Shown here: positions 1-7,501 of the stretch, piece after piece | How positions within the stretch are numbered: position 1 is the first letter of the stretch | How the letters are laid out: each line of letters begins with the position of its first letter | DNA from: AG1 sp035559775 | GTDB lineage: Archaea; Thermoproteota; Thermoprotei_A; Sulfolobales; AG1 | Assembly (NCBI GenBank): GCA_035559775.1 | Contig: DATMAU010000032.1 | Location: forward strand, 1-26,963 | Direction of reading: 5' to 3' | Length of the DNA stretch: 26,963 nucleotides | Notes under the pieces: model-generated | Database searches by the model: none | What the model saw: the letters and a program-made list of their open reading frames with translations, nothing else | Told to the model about the DNA's origin: nothing | Position numbers and translations under genes: made by a program

Positions 1-1242
1 TGTGAAGCCCATGGCCCACTGTATGATCCCGTGCCTCTTATGGTTTGTAACAACACCACTCCTCTCAACAAAGATCCTAGCAACACTCCTCAAAAGATCA
101 ACAGGGACACCAGAGATCCTAGAAACCTCCTCAGCATTATACTGCGAGACCAGGTCTTTCAACTCATTAAGATCATCCTGGTTAATGTTCCACCTATTCA
201 TAAGCCTCTTGAACTCGTCGAGCTGATCTATAGGCGGGTTCCTCTCGAAGAAAGCATAGTAGAGGATATAGAGTAGGATCGCGGTATCACTACCAGACCT
301 GAATGGAACCCATATATCAGAGACCATCGCCGTCCTAGAGAGCCTGGGATCGAATGTTATGAACACTGTCCCCCTCTCCCTCTTACCCTTCCAGAAGTAC
401 CAGAACGATAGGGGATGGTTCTCCGCAGGGCTTGAGAAGAAGAGGACAACATCCGCTAAGGCTACATCCTCTATACTTGCTGTCTCGGCACCCCAGCCAT
501 AGGTTACGCCGAGCGCTGTTACCGTCGAGCTGTGGCATTTCCTAAACTGCGAATCCATATTAGACGTGCCAAGAAATACTGCTAACTTCTTGGTTAGGAA
601 TGCCTCTTCGTTGAGGAGTATCGAGGATCCTATTACCTGGACAGGGACCTGGGATCCCAGGTAGTAGTAACCATCCTTCTGCTTCGGTGCTCCTGTGCTT
701 GCTCTCCACTGGTTAAGGATGTTTGAGAGCCTCTCAGCTATATATCTGAATGCCTCATCCCACGATACAACCCTCCACCTGGGTGGGTACTTCTTAACTA
801 TGGCTACAAGCTCATCCCAACTCTTGGCACTGAGGATCTCCTCAACAGGTGGTTTCGGGCCCGTCCTGATCATCGGGTAGAGAACCCTGAGATCGTTCTC
901 GACAAGCTGGAATGCAGCATCCCCCTTGGGGCACAAAGCACCCCAGTTTATATAGGAGTCAGGAGAACCGGCTGTCCAGATAACCTTATCACCGACTGTG
1001 TAGAAATCAATGCTACAACCCATAGAGCAGTATGGGCATATAGTTGGGGTCACCTTAGCCTTTACAATATCGGTCTTACCGCCAATCTCGCCGAGGACCC
1101 ATCTTGTCTTCCAAGACTTATACGGGACAGGCGACTCAGCCTCTGCTAATGCTGCTGCTGAGAGGGCGAGGGCTGTTGAGGCTATGGATGCTAGTTTTAA
1201 GAAGGCTCTTCTAGACCTATCAACACCTGAGCCATTGCTCAC
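1..1242 (-). CDS. fdhA: Formate dehydrogenase-like molybdopterin oxidoreductase, catalytic subunit (3' end outside window)
   Basis: Catalytic subunit of the DMSO-reductase superfamily, expected to bind a bis-molybdopterin guanine dinucleotide and one [4Fe-4S] cluster. Seen in translation: a twin-arginine signal near the N-terminus (SRRAFLK, residues 10-16, then a hydrophobic alanine-rich stretch), implying Tat export; Cys69, Cys72, Cys76 and Cys104 in a CxxCx3Cx27C cluster motif with the usual Lys after it (CPKG); and KCHSS with Cys236-His237, the Cys-His pair that in formate dehydrogenases is the Mo ligand (Cys in place of Sec) and catalytic His. The motif is followed by GxGAxTxSIEDV-like residues typical of FdhA. 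I chose GTG at 1242 because GGGGTGAT lies 5 nt upstream; an in-frame ATG at 1275 would overlap the preceding gene by 29 nt. The last part of the protein lies beyond the window, as may the partner FeS and membrane subunits. Substrate formate is inferred from the motif; another oxyanion or thiol substrate is possible. Confidence 0.85.
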   Translation of the reverse strand, partial: MSNGSGVDRSRRAFLKLASIASTALALSAAALAEAESPVPYKSWKTRWVLGEIGGKTDIVKAKVTPTICPYCSMGCSIDFYTVGDKVIWTAGSPDSYINWGALCPKGDAAFQLVENDLRVLYPMIRTGPKPPVEEILSAKSWDELVAIVKKYPPRWRVVSWDEAFRYIAERLSNILNQWRASTGAPKQKDGYYYLGSQVPVQVIGSSILLNEEAFLTKKLAVFLGTSNMDSQFRKCHSSTVTALGVTYGWGAETASIEDVALADVVLFFSSPAENHPLSFWYFWKGKRERGTVFITFDPRLSRTAMVSDIWVPFRSGSDTAILLYILYYAFFERNPPIDQLDEFKRLMNRWNINQDDLNELKDLVSQYNAEEVSRISGVPVDLLRSVARIFVERSGVVTNHKRHGIIQWAMGFT

Positions 1243-1246
1243 CCTA

Positions 1247-1483
1247 TCACCCCGGTGGGCATGAGGAGCAGTCATCCTTAGCCTTATCGTCTTGTGAGAG
1301 AAGGATTGCTGCTGGCTTCCCTTTCTCTCTCTTACCCATAAGCTTCTTCAGAGTGAGGCATGTATAATCCTCTGTCTCTTCATGTATGCTTGTAAGCCCG
1401 TCGATGAATTCTGGGAGCAGGGAGTATTCGTTCATGAGATGCTTCTTAAGCTCCTCGACCCTCTTCTCATAACTACTATCCAT
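1247..1483 (-). CDS. Small unknown protein upstream of formate dehydrogenase-like gene
   Basis: A 78-residue, charged, mostly helical soluble protein with no signal peptide or membrane segment. Its C-terminus carries a Cys pair (DDCSSCPPG), a possible metal or redox site. I do not recognise the family. The stop is 4 bp before the GTG of the oxidoreductase, and that gene's ribosome-binding site lies inside this reading frame, so the two are almost certainly co-transcribed and perhaps translationally coupled; a chaperone or accessory role for the enzyme is inference. ATG at 1483 is preferred because GGGTGA sits 5 nt upstream; GTG at 1492 would add three residues. A TATA-like AATTTATAAA lies about 45 bp before the start. 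Confidence 0.6.
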   Translation of the reverse strand: MDSSYEKRVEELKKHLMNEYSLLPEFIDGLTSIHEETEDYTCLTLKKLMGKREKGKPAAILLSQDDKAKDDCSSCPPG

Positions 1484-1524
1484 TTTAGTCACCCTGTGCT
1501 TTCCCTTTTTACTACCTATAGAGG

Positions 1525-1534
1525 TTTATAAATT
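1525..1534 (-). promoter_or_regulatory. TATA box for the small ORF-fdhA operon
   Basis: On the minus strand AATTTATAAA is centred near 1529. The predicted transcript start (about 25 nt downstream) is near 1504, leaving a leader of about 20 nt before ATG 1483. Position and composition only; no experimental support. Confidence 0.45.
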
Positions 1535-1591
1535 CGCATGCTTTGTTATTAGATTTGTATTCTATTCTGCGTTTTAACAAGCTATTTTAAT

Positions 1592-2488
1592 CTAGATGCT
1601 GGTGTCCCTGTAGATGAAATCTAGCAATGCCTCTGCTATGTATCTCTCGAAAATATTGTTTGAGTCTTGCAGAGCATATGCGGCTAACATGTAAGCACCC
1701 CTGCTCAGATAGATCCTGAGCTCCTCATAGGGATCTCCTGTTTCTATAGTCCACCACAGACTCCCCCTAAGCCTGTCTCTAGAACCCCCCGCTAGATCCT
1801 TTATATCGAACCCCCTGATGATCTCGATGTCACCGTTAATAGGCCCCTCCGGGTAGGAGGCTGTTTTACCGATATCGCTCCTCCTGTTTATATTAACAAT
1901 AATTCTTGGGTCGAACCCCTGTTTCTTTATATCTATAAGCTGCACCTTTGGAGCTCCTCTATGGAGATCCGCGATCCTCGCCCTCCCAAGACCCCTTAGC
2001 CTCTCAAGAACAGCTATAACGCTATCCCTCACAACAGCAATAACAGCTGTCTCGACAAGACCGTTTGGGAGTATTGGTGACACCACATCGAAACCCTGTG
2101 TCCCTCTAATCATATGTCTGAGAAGATCTGCAGAGATATACGGCATATCTACCGGGACAGCTACGGCTATATCGCTTTGACAAGCATATAGAGCTGAGAG
2201 CAACCCGGATAGAGGGCCTACAAGGCCTTCTATATCCTCCACAAAGACAGCCTCCCCAACAACATCTCTATAAAGCCTGGCCCTATCAAGAGAGCCTGAC
2301 GCTATGATCACATGATTCGAGATTTTCCTTAACTCCTTATAGATCCTCAGGATCATGGGGATACCATCTATAGGGAATAAAGCCTTATCAACCCACGCCT
2401 CCCCAGGGATCTGGAATCTCCTAGACATGCCGCCGCTAAGGATTATCCCACAGACCATGTAGCCGTAACCTACTGTTTCAGATTTCAT
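1592..2488 (-). CDS. mobA: MobA-like molybdenum cofactor guanylyltransferase with C-terminal extension
   Basis: Nucleotidyltransferase that joins GMP from GTP to molybdopterin, making the dinucleotide cofactor used by enzymes such as the adjacent formate dehydrogenase homologue. Seen: the nucleotide-binding loop LSGGMSRRF (17-25), VDKALFPI with the conserved Lys35, EGLVGPLSGL (87-96), the metal-binding Asp114 in VPVDMPY, and the closing strand IVNINRRSDI near 206-215. The usual family protein ends soon after that strand at about 200 residues; this one continues with about 80 mostly helical residues I cannot assign. The start is uncertain: ATG 2488 fits a leaderless transcript from AATTTAATA (about 2507-2517), while internal ATG 2458, giving the family-like N-terminus MVCGIILSGG, fits the nearer TATA at about 2495-2503. 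Possible alternative: a related nucleotidyltransferase of another pathway, but the Mo context favours MobA. Confidence 0.8.
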   Translation of the reverse strand: MKSETVGYGYMVCGIILSGGMSRRFQIPGEAWVDKALFPIDGIPMILRIYKELRKISNHVIIASGSLDRARLYRDVVGEAVFVEDIEGLVGPLSGLLSALYACQSDIAVAVPVDMPYISADLLRHMIRGTQGFDVVSPILPNGLVETAVIAVVRDSVIAVLERLRGLGRARIADLHRGAPKVQLIDIKKQGFDPRIIVNINRRSDIGKTASYPEGPINGDIEIIRGFDIKDLAGGSRDRLRGSLWWTIETGDPYEELRIYLSRGAYMLAAYALQDSNNIFERYIAEALLDFIYRDTSI

Positions 2489-2532
2489 GAGAGTTTATAA
2501 TGATTGATATTAAATTCGTCTCTATGGAACAC

Positions 2533-2540
2533 TATATAGG
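2533..2540 (+). promoter_or_regulatory. TATA box of candidate structured RNA
   Basis: TATATA within ACTATATAGG is centred at about 2536-2537, exactly 25 nt before the first base of the GC-rich block at 2561. It is the only strong plus-strand TATA between mobA and the GC-rich block. Confidence 0.45.
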
Positions 2541-2560
2541 CTCTATTATCTTGTAGGGAT

Positions 2561-2766
2561 GCCGCCCAACAATGAGGGTAGAGATAGAGACCCGAGCGGG
2601 CGGGTTAAATAAAACCAGGATGCGGGGTTTCCTCGCAGCTATGAACCCGAGAAGCTCGATGAAGGGAAGCTGTGGGTCGGGGTCGCTCTGAATGGGTGGG
2701 GCTGAGGAAGCCGAGGGAAGAGCGGTTGATGCAAAAATCATCTGCTATGAAGCCCGAACCCCCACA
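2561..2766 (+). ncRNA. Candidate structured RNA between mobA and moeA
   Basis: This stretch stands out from its AT-rich flanks as GC-rich, has no convincing reading frame and is dense with complementary segments. Helices readable by eye: CCGCCC 2562-2567 with GGGCGG 2598-2603, enclosing GGGT 2576-2579 with ACCC 2590-2593; GGTT 2603-2606 with AACC 2613-2616; GCGGGG 2622-2627 with CCTCGC 2631-2636 around a TTT loop; CGAG 2648-2651 with CTCG 2655-2658; CAGCT 2636-2640 with AGCTG 2668-2672 (competes with a neighbour); GTGGGG 2696-2701 with CCCCAC 2760-2765, enclosing GATG 2728-2731 with CATC 2739-2742. A TATA box 25 nt upstream supports a transcript starting at 2561. It could be an independent RNA, a leader of moeA (which starts about 80 nt later), or a relic of an IS605/TnpB right end, since GAAGCCC near 2750 recalls such ends. 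I found no SRP RNA or RNase P signature. Strand is chosen from the TATA box. Confidence 0.4.
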
Positions 2767-2843
2767 ATAAATGCTCCTCCCAGGTGATAAGCGTTTGTTT
2801 TGAAAGCTCAATAAGCCTCTATGCTATACATATCTGAAAGGGG

Positions 2844-4112
2844 ATCTCTATCAAGGGCTTTAAGCAGCTCTCACAGCTCGGTGAGGTTGTAAAGGGCGCC
2901 CTTGGGAGTATAAGTCATAAACCGGGGATTATCGAGGTGGGGTTATCGGAAGCATTGGGTAAATATCTGGCCGAGGATATAGTAGCAGGGATCGATGTGC
3001 CCCCCTTCGATAGGGCTGTCGTCGACGGGTATGCTGTGAGGAGTAGGGATACGTTTGGAGCTTCTCCAAGAAACCCGGCTATTCTTAGATTAAAAGGTAT
3101 TGTGAGCATTGGCTCGAGGGTTGGTGAGCATGAGGTGCTTGAGGGAGAAGCCCTCGAGATCCAGACAGGGGCTCCTCTACCGAGGGGTGCTGATGCTGTT
3201 GTTATGTATGAAAATACAAGAAGGATCGATAATCAATATGTTGAGATCTATGCGCCAGTTCCTCCTATGGGGAATGTTTCTAGAAGGGGTGAGGATGTAA
3301 AGGCTGGCGAGAAGATCCTTTCGAGGGGGCATAGGCTCCAGCCATGGGATCTTGGTGTGATAGCCTCTCTGGGGATATCGAGGGTAAAGATCTACAGGCC
3401 CATGGTGTCAATAATATGTACGGGAAACGAGCTAGTCGAGGTTGAGGATTTCGATAGGAGGGGCTATGAGGAGAGAGGGGTTATCGTGAACAGCACGAGA
3501 CACGCTATAGAAGGGCTTGTGAGGAGCATGGGGTTCGAGGCAATATATATGGGGATAGCTAGGGATAATGTGGAAGAGATATATTCATCGATCCTCAAGG
3601 CGCTTGAGAAGAGCGACGTGGTCATAACAACAGGGGGGATCTCTGTAGGCTCTTCCGATAACACGATAAAGGCCGTTATGAGGCTTGATCCAGAGTATAT
3701 GGTGCACGGCATAGCTATAAGGCCTGGGAGACCCACAAGCATAGCTGTGGTGAGAGGCAAGCCGATCATAATGCTAAGCGGCTTCCCAGTAGCAGCCATA
3801 ACAGGGTTCGAGGCTCTAGCCAGGCCTATTCTACTAAACATGGTAGGAGCTGAGGATGAGCCGAGGGCTACTGTGAGAGGGATCCTTACCAGGAGGGTCT
3901 CTACACCCATTAACACGAGATCCTTCGTCAGGGTGAGGATCTATAGGGGTGGTGATGGAAAAACATATATAGAGCCACTAGCACTCACGGGAAGCGGTAT
4001 TCTGAGCACCCTTGTGAGGGGTAATGGGATACTTATTGTTCCAGAGAATAGGGAGGGCTATGACGAGGGCGAGGAGGTCGAGGCTATACTGCTTAGAGGT
4101 ATAGAGGAATAA
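2844..4112 (+). CDS. moeA: MoeA molybdopterin molybdenumtransferase (probable non-standard start)
   Basis: Inserts molybdate into adenylylated molybdopterin in Mo cofactor synthesis. Seen: PPFDRAVVDGYAV, TGAPLPRGADAVV, CTGNELVE, TTGGISVGSSDN (MoaB/Mog fold phosphate loop), LSGFPVAAITGFE, and the beta-rich C-terminal domain IV ending GNGILIVPENREGYDEGEEV. The first standard start is GTG 2937, which would delete the N-terminal helix of the family. Upstream the same frame stays open to a TGA at 2835 and encodes IKGFKQLSQLGEVV and onward, which looks like the true MoeA N-terminus, yet contains no ATG, GTG or TTG. Start is therefore placed at ATC 2844 (or ATC 2850, 6 nt after AAGGGG). A missing G in the GGGG run at 2840-2843 would instead join ATG 2821. 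It converges on gatE, with stops 6 bp apart. Confidence 0.85.
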   Translation: MSIKGFKQLSQLGEVVKGALGSISHKPGIIEVGLSEALGKYLAEDIVAGIDVPPFDRAVVDGYAVRSRDTFGASPRNPAILRLKGIVSIGSRVGEHEVLEGEALEIQTGAPLPRGADAVVMYENTRRIDNQYVEIYAPVPPMGNVSRRGEDVKAGEKILSRGHRLQPWDLGVIASLGISRVKIYRPMVSIICTGNELVEVEDFDRRGYEERGVIVNSTRHAIEGLVRSMGFEAIYMGIARDNVEEIYSSILKALEKSDVVITTGGISVGSSDNTIKAVMRLDPEYMVHGIAIRPGRPTSIAVVRGKPIIMLSGFPVAAITGFEALARPILLNMVGAEDEPRATVRGILTRRVSTPINTRSFVRVRIYRGGDGKTYIEPLALTGSGILSTLVRGNGILIVPENREGYDEGEEVEAILLRGIEE

Positions 4113-4118
4113 GGATTC

Positions 4119-6044
4119 CTATGACTGTTCGGTTTTAATCGATAGTAGCTTTCTCCTCACAATCTCAGAGACGATCTTGCCATCAACCCTGCCTCTCAGG
4201 ATCTCCATAACCTTCCCCATCACATAGCCATAGGCCTTATCGCCCCTCTTAATCACCTCTAGCTTGTTCTTCTCTATGAAGTCATCAACGATCCTCTCGA
4301 CCTCCTCGCTAGATAGCTTCTTAATACCGAGATCCTCTATAGCTTTGGATGGCTTTACACCCTTCTCACATACATATCTAATAATATCGGGTATAGCCTC
4401 CTTAGAGAACAAGCCCTTGGATAGGAGTTCAAAGATCTCTCCGAGGGTCTCTTCAGATAGGGAATCTGTATTAACACCCTCAGCCTTCAGGGATTTTAGT
4501 GTATTGATAAGCGTAGAGGCTACTAGAGAGGGCTGCACATTACCCCTATATCTCGAGAGAAGCTCTTCGTATAGGGGTAGATATCTCGATCTTATAACCT
4601 GCTCAGCAAGCTCCCTGCTGAGCCCGTGATCCTCGATGAACCTCTTCATCTTAACCTCGAGAGGCTCTGGGACGTATTTTTCAGCCTCTCTTAAGAGCTC
4701 ATCCGTGATCCTTAGCGGAGGTATATCTGTCTCTGGATACATTCTCGCAGACCCTGGCTGAGGCCTCATATAATGGGTAGTCCCATCCTCATTAGCAGCC
4801 CTAGTCTCTCTGGGGATACCTTCGAAAGCCATTTTGATCCTCTCTATAACCATCTTGAATGCCTTCAGAACCTTCTCCTTCTGATCAGCTATAATTATGA
4901 AGGCGTCTCTCTCCATATCAAGGCCAAGGGATCCGTAGATCTTCTTGAGGAAAGCCTCATCAATACCGTATCCAGGGAGCTCGTCGCTGTGTATCAAACC
5001 CCTAACCCCTCCCCACTGTCTGGCATAATCTGCTAGCTCTGTACCAAACCTTCTCCCAGGCCCTAGATCCCAGCCTAAGAGGCCCTTAAACCCTCTGAGC
5101 GGTAGGAGCATAGCAACACCTCCTTTCTCGATAACGGATCTCAGGAGCTTGCTCCCACTCTCTCTAAGCATGCTGCTCACATCTACAAGCATCTCCTCAG
5201 AGATCCCGTTCTTATCGAGACCCCTTCTCAGGATCTCGCTTCTCAACTGGAGGAGTCTGTATTGTCTATAGGCCTCGTATTCAACTACTTTCGATATTAG
5301 CTCGAGCCTCTGGACGCCCTTGATCTCTATTTTAGAACCTCCCTTTATAGAGATATTTAGATCCTGTCGGATCGTTCCAAGCCCTCTCTTAACCTTGCCC
5401 GTGAGCCTCAGGATCATACCGATCTTATAGGCAACCCTCTCAGCCTGCTCAGGGCTGTGTATGTCGGGGCCTGTTGAGATCTCTATTAAGGGGATTCCAA
5501 GCCTGTCGAGGCAGTAGATGACAACACCTTCCTCCTCTCCAAGCTTTCTAGCAGAGTCCTCTTCGAGCGTGACACTCTGGATCCTGACAACCCCTTCTTC
5601 ATCGTCAACATATCCTCCGAGGGCTATGACGGCTGTTCTCTGGAAACCGCTAGTGTTAGAACCATCAACAACGATCTTTCTCATCACATGGATCTCGTCT
5701 ACGTGTGATGCGTGGAGAGCTTTGGCTATTGCGAGGGCTACGATCACAGCCTCCCTATTGATCGGGTGGGGAGGCTCTTCATCAAGCTCGACAAGGCATG
5801 TCACCTCGGGAGGGGCTAGGTATTTGAATAATCTTCCCCTCTGGTACTCGAAAAGGGCTGCAGGATCTATCTCCCCAAGCTCGCTTCTACTAGCCCTAAG
5901 CCTCCTAATAATAACAGGAGATCCTTCAGGGTTATCAACAATCCTTGCGGGGCAGTTGCAGAAAAGCTTGGCTCCTGTATCAAGCTGCTGGTGTATCTCG
6001 AGACCCACTATTAGGCCGAGCTCCTTATAGTCGAGACTATACAT
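4119..6044 (-). CDS. gatE: Glutamyl-tRNA(Gln) amidotransferase subunit E
   Basis: GatE binds mischarged Glu-tRNA(Gln) and, with ammonia supplied by GatD, converts it to Gln-tRNA(Gln); this archaeal-specific route replaces glutaminyl-tRNA synthetase. Seen: GLEIHQQLDTGAKLFCNCP at the N-terminus (GatB/GatE cradle), the block GTIRQDLNISI, an AspRS-like insertion in the middle (around GLIHSDELPGYGID) that separates GatE from GatB, the conserved RMYPETDIPPL, and a C-terminal YqeY-type helical tail ending near IVRRKLLS. At 641 residues it is of normal family length. ATG 6044 has GGGAGGGG just upstream, and AGTAAATAAG near 6079-6088 may be its TATA box. GatD is not in this window, so the two are unlinked here. 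It is followed convergently by moeA. Confidence 0.95.
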   Translation of the reverse strand: MYSLDYKELGLIVGLEIHQQLDTGAKLFCNCPARIVDNPEGSPVIIRRLRASRSELGEIDPAALFEYQRGRLFKYLAPPEVTCLVELDEEPPHPINREAVIVALAIAKALHASHVDEIHVMRKIVVDGSNTSGFQRTAVIALGGYVDDEEGVVRIQSVTLEEDSARKLGEEEGVVIYCLDRLGIPLIEISTGPDIHSPEQAERVAYKIGMILRLTGKVKRGLGTIRQDLNISIKGGSKIEIKGVQRLELISKVVEYEAYRQYRLLQLRSEILRRGLDKNGISEEMLVDVSSMLRESGSKLLRSVIEKGGVAMLLPLRGFKGLLGWDLGPGRRFGTELADYARQWGGVRGLIHSDELPGYGIDEAFLKKIYGSLGLDMERDAFIIIADQKEKVLKAFKMVIERIKMAFEGIPRETRAANEDGTTHYMRPQPGSARMYPETDIPPLRITDELLREAEKYVPEPLEVKMKRFIEDHGLSRELAEQVIRSRYLPLYEELLSRYRGNVQPSLVASTLINTLKSLKAEGVNTDSLSEETLGEIFELLSKGLFSKEAIPDIIRYVCEKGVKPSKAIEDLGIKKLSSEEVERIVDDFIEKNKLEVIKRGDKAYGYVMGKVMEILRGRVDGKIVSEIVRRKLLSIKTEQS

Positions 6045-6121
6045 AATCCCCTCCCAATCTATCTCTTCACTAGTGCTTATTTACTAGACAGCCAGCTATA
6101 CATTAGAACCAATCATAGCTA

Positions 6122-6913
6122 CTAGGCTTCTCTTAAGGTTGAGTATAGCTTTGACAGCATTTCCACTCGATCGCTCCTTCTCACAAGACCAGTGCCTATG
6201 AGGCAGGCATCGGCACCTGACTCCCTAGCCCTCCATATATCGTCTAGATCCTTCATACCGCTCTCAGCAACTATTAATAGGTCTGGGTATTCCCTCTTAG
6301 CATGCTTGATGATTCCCAACATGTTGCTTAAACTCACCTCCAGTGTCTCTAGATCCCTTGAATTCACACCAACAATCCTTGGTGATAATACTCTCATGAG
6401 AGAGTCTAGGGCACCTATGCTTCCTACCTCGACCAGGGGTTCTAGGCCTAGTGATTCTGAATAGATATAAAGATCTCTGAGCTCTACAGGATCGAGCGCC
6501 TCCGCTATTAGAAGCACTGAGGAGGCACCAGCATTCCTGTAAATATTAATCTGATCCTTATAGAACACGAAACCCTTAGCAAGGACAGGGCCCCTCCATC
6601 CAAGATGCCTCAGTATGCTGATATATTCTGGAGAGCCTGAGAACCACTCCCTCTCAACAATTACCGAGAAGCCGGCTACATAGCTATGGAGCTGGTAATA
6701 ATAATCCCTTATATCGAGGTCTAGATCTATTATGCCTGTTGGCGATGCTCTCTTATACTCAGCTATAATAGCTATCCCTCTTTCTTTCCTCCACCTAGTT
6801 ATCTCGCTGGAAAGACTGGTTGTATGGGTTTCAACCCGCTCATAGTTATTAGCCACTAGGGAGAAGATCCCGATTCTTCTCCACCTATCCCTCACATCAC
6901 TTAAAAACCCCAT
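6122..6913 (-). CDS. trpC: Indole-3-glycerol phosphate synthase
   Basis: Closes the indole ring from carboxyphenylamino-deoxyribulose phosphate, the fourth committed step of tryptophan synthesis; a (beta/alpha)8 barrel. Seen: AEYKRASPTG with Glu52 and Lys54 (family consensus E-K-x-x-S-P), LAKGFVF with Lys113 as the second catalytic Lys, LLIAEAL, GVNSRDLETL, AESGM with the conserved Glu-Ser, and phosphate-binding LIGTGLV. Length (263) is usual. Two substitutions are visible: GVNSRDL instead of the common GxNNRxL, and KGF instead of KDF after the second Lys. It is the last gene of the trp operon; ATG 6913 lies 6 bp after the trpG stop. Confidence 0.93.
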   Translation of the reverse strand: MGFLSDVRDRWRRIGIFSLVANNYERVETHTTSLSSEITRWRKERGIAIIAEYKRASPTGIIDLDLDIRDYYYQLHSYVAGFSVIVEREWFSGSPEYISILRHLGWRGPVLAKGFVFYKDQINIYRNAGASSVLLIAEALDPVELRDLYIYSESLGLEPLVEVGSIGALDSLMRVLSPRIVGVNSRDLETLEVSLSNMLGIIKHAKREYPDLLIVAESGMKDLDDIWRARESGADACLIGTGLVRRSDRVEMLSKLYSTLREA

Positions 6914-6919
6914 GGTATC

Positions 6920-7501
6920 CTACCTCCTAGCTATGTCGAGGAAAGCGCCCAGGATCTTTTTACCCAGCTGTGTCCCAACACTCTCAGGATGGAACTGAAC
7001 CCCGAAGAGCGGGTATGTGGTGTGATGGATCCCCATGATCTCGCTATCATCGAGGCTTATAGAGTCAACAACAAGGGTTGGGGGAGGGCTGTCGATAACA
7101 TAGCTATGATACCTCATGGCCTCGAAAACCTCGGGCAAGTCTCTGTAGAGCTGTCCTCCGAAATGTCTGATCCTGCTTGTCTTTCCATGATAGATCCTCC
7201 TAGCCTTCCTGATCGTTGCACCCATTGCGAGGCCTATGATCTGGTGTCCTAGGCATACGCCTAGTATTGGTTTCTCCTTATAGAAGGTCTCAACAATGAT
7301 CCTGCTATACCCGATATCCTCAGCCTTCCTAGGATCCCCGGGGCCTGGTGATATTATTATCGCCTCAGGATCTAATCTCGAGATCTTCTCGGGAACTGCT
7401 TGATCGTTTCTGACTATATGTATCTCCTTGTTAGAGATGCTCCTAATGATCTGGTAGATGTTATATACAAAGCTATCATAATTATCTATTATAACGATCA
7501 T
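6920..7501 (-). CDS. trpG: Anthranilate synthase component II (glutamine amidotransferase)
   Basis: Class I glutamine amidotransferase subunit that feeds ammonia to TrpE for anthranilate formation from chorismate. Seen: IDNYDSFVYNI at the N-terminus, oxyanion region SPGPGDPRKAED, nucleophile Cys83 in GVCLGHQ, and the catalytic His171 and Glu173 in VQFHPES. Length (193) is normal for a free-standing TrpG. ATG 7501 overlaps the trpE stop by 4 nt (ATGA), indicating coupled translation of the two subunits of one complex. PabA of folate-like synthesis is a close relative, but the operon settles the assignment. Confidence 0.95.
   Translation of the reverse strand: MIVIIDNYDSFVYNIYQIIRSISNKEIHIVRNDQAVPEKISRLDPEAIIISPGPGDPRKAEDIGYSRIIVETFYKEKPILGVCLGHQIIGLAMGATIRKARRIYHGKTSRIRHFGGQLYRDLPEVFEAMRYHSYVIDSPPPTLVVDSISLDDSEIMGIHHTTYPLFGVQFHPESVGTQLGKKILGAFLDIARR

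Noticed and set aside
2561..2766. SRP RNA or RNase P RNA
   Set aside because: The SRP helix 8 GGAA-loop context and TGTAAC element, and the RNase P GAGGAAAGTCC and ACAGAA elements, are absent; length and flanks also differ.
3464..3916. Minus-strand 150-codon frame inside moeA
   Set aside because: Antisense shadow of a well-supported gene; composition follows the moeA codons.
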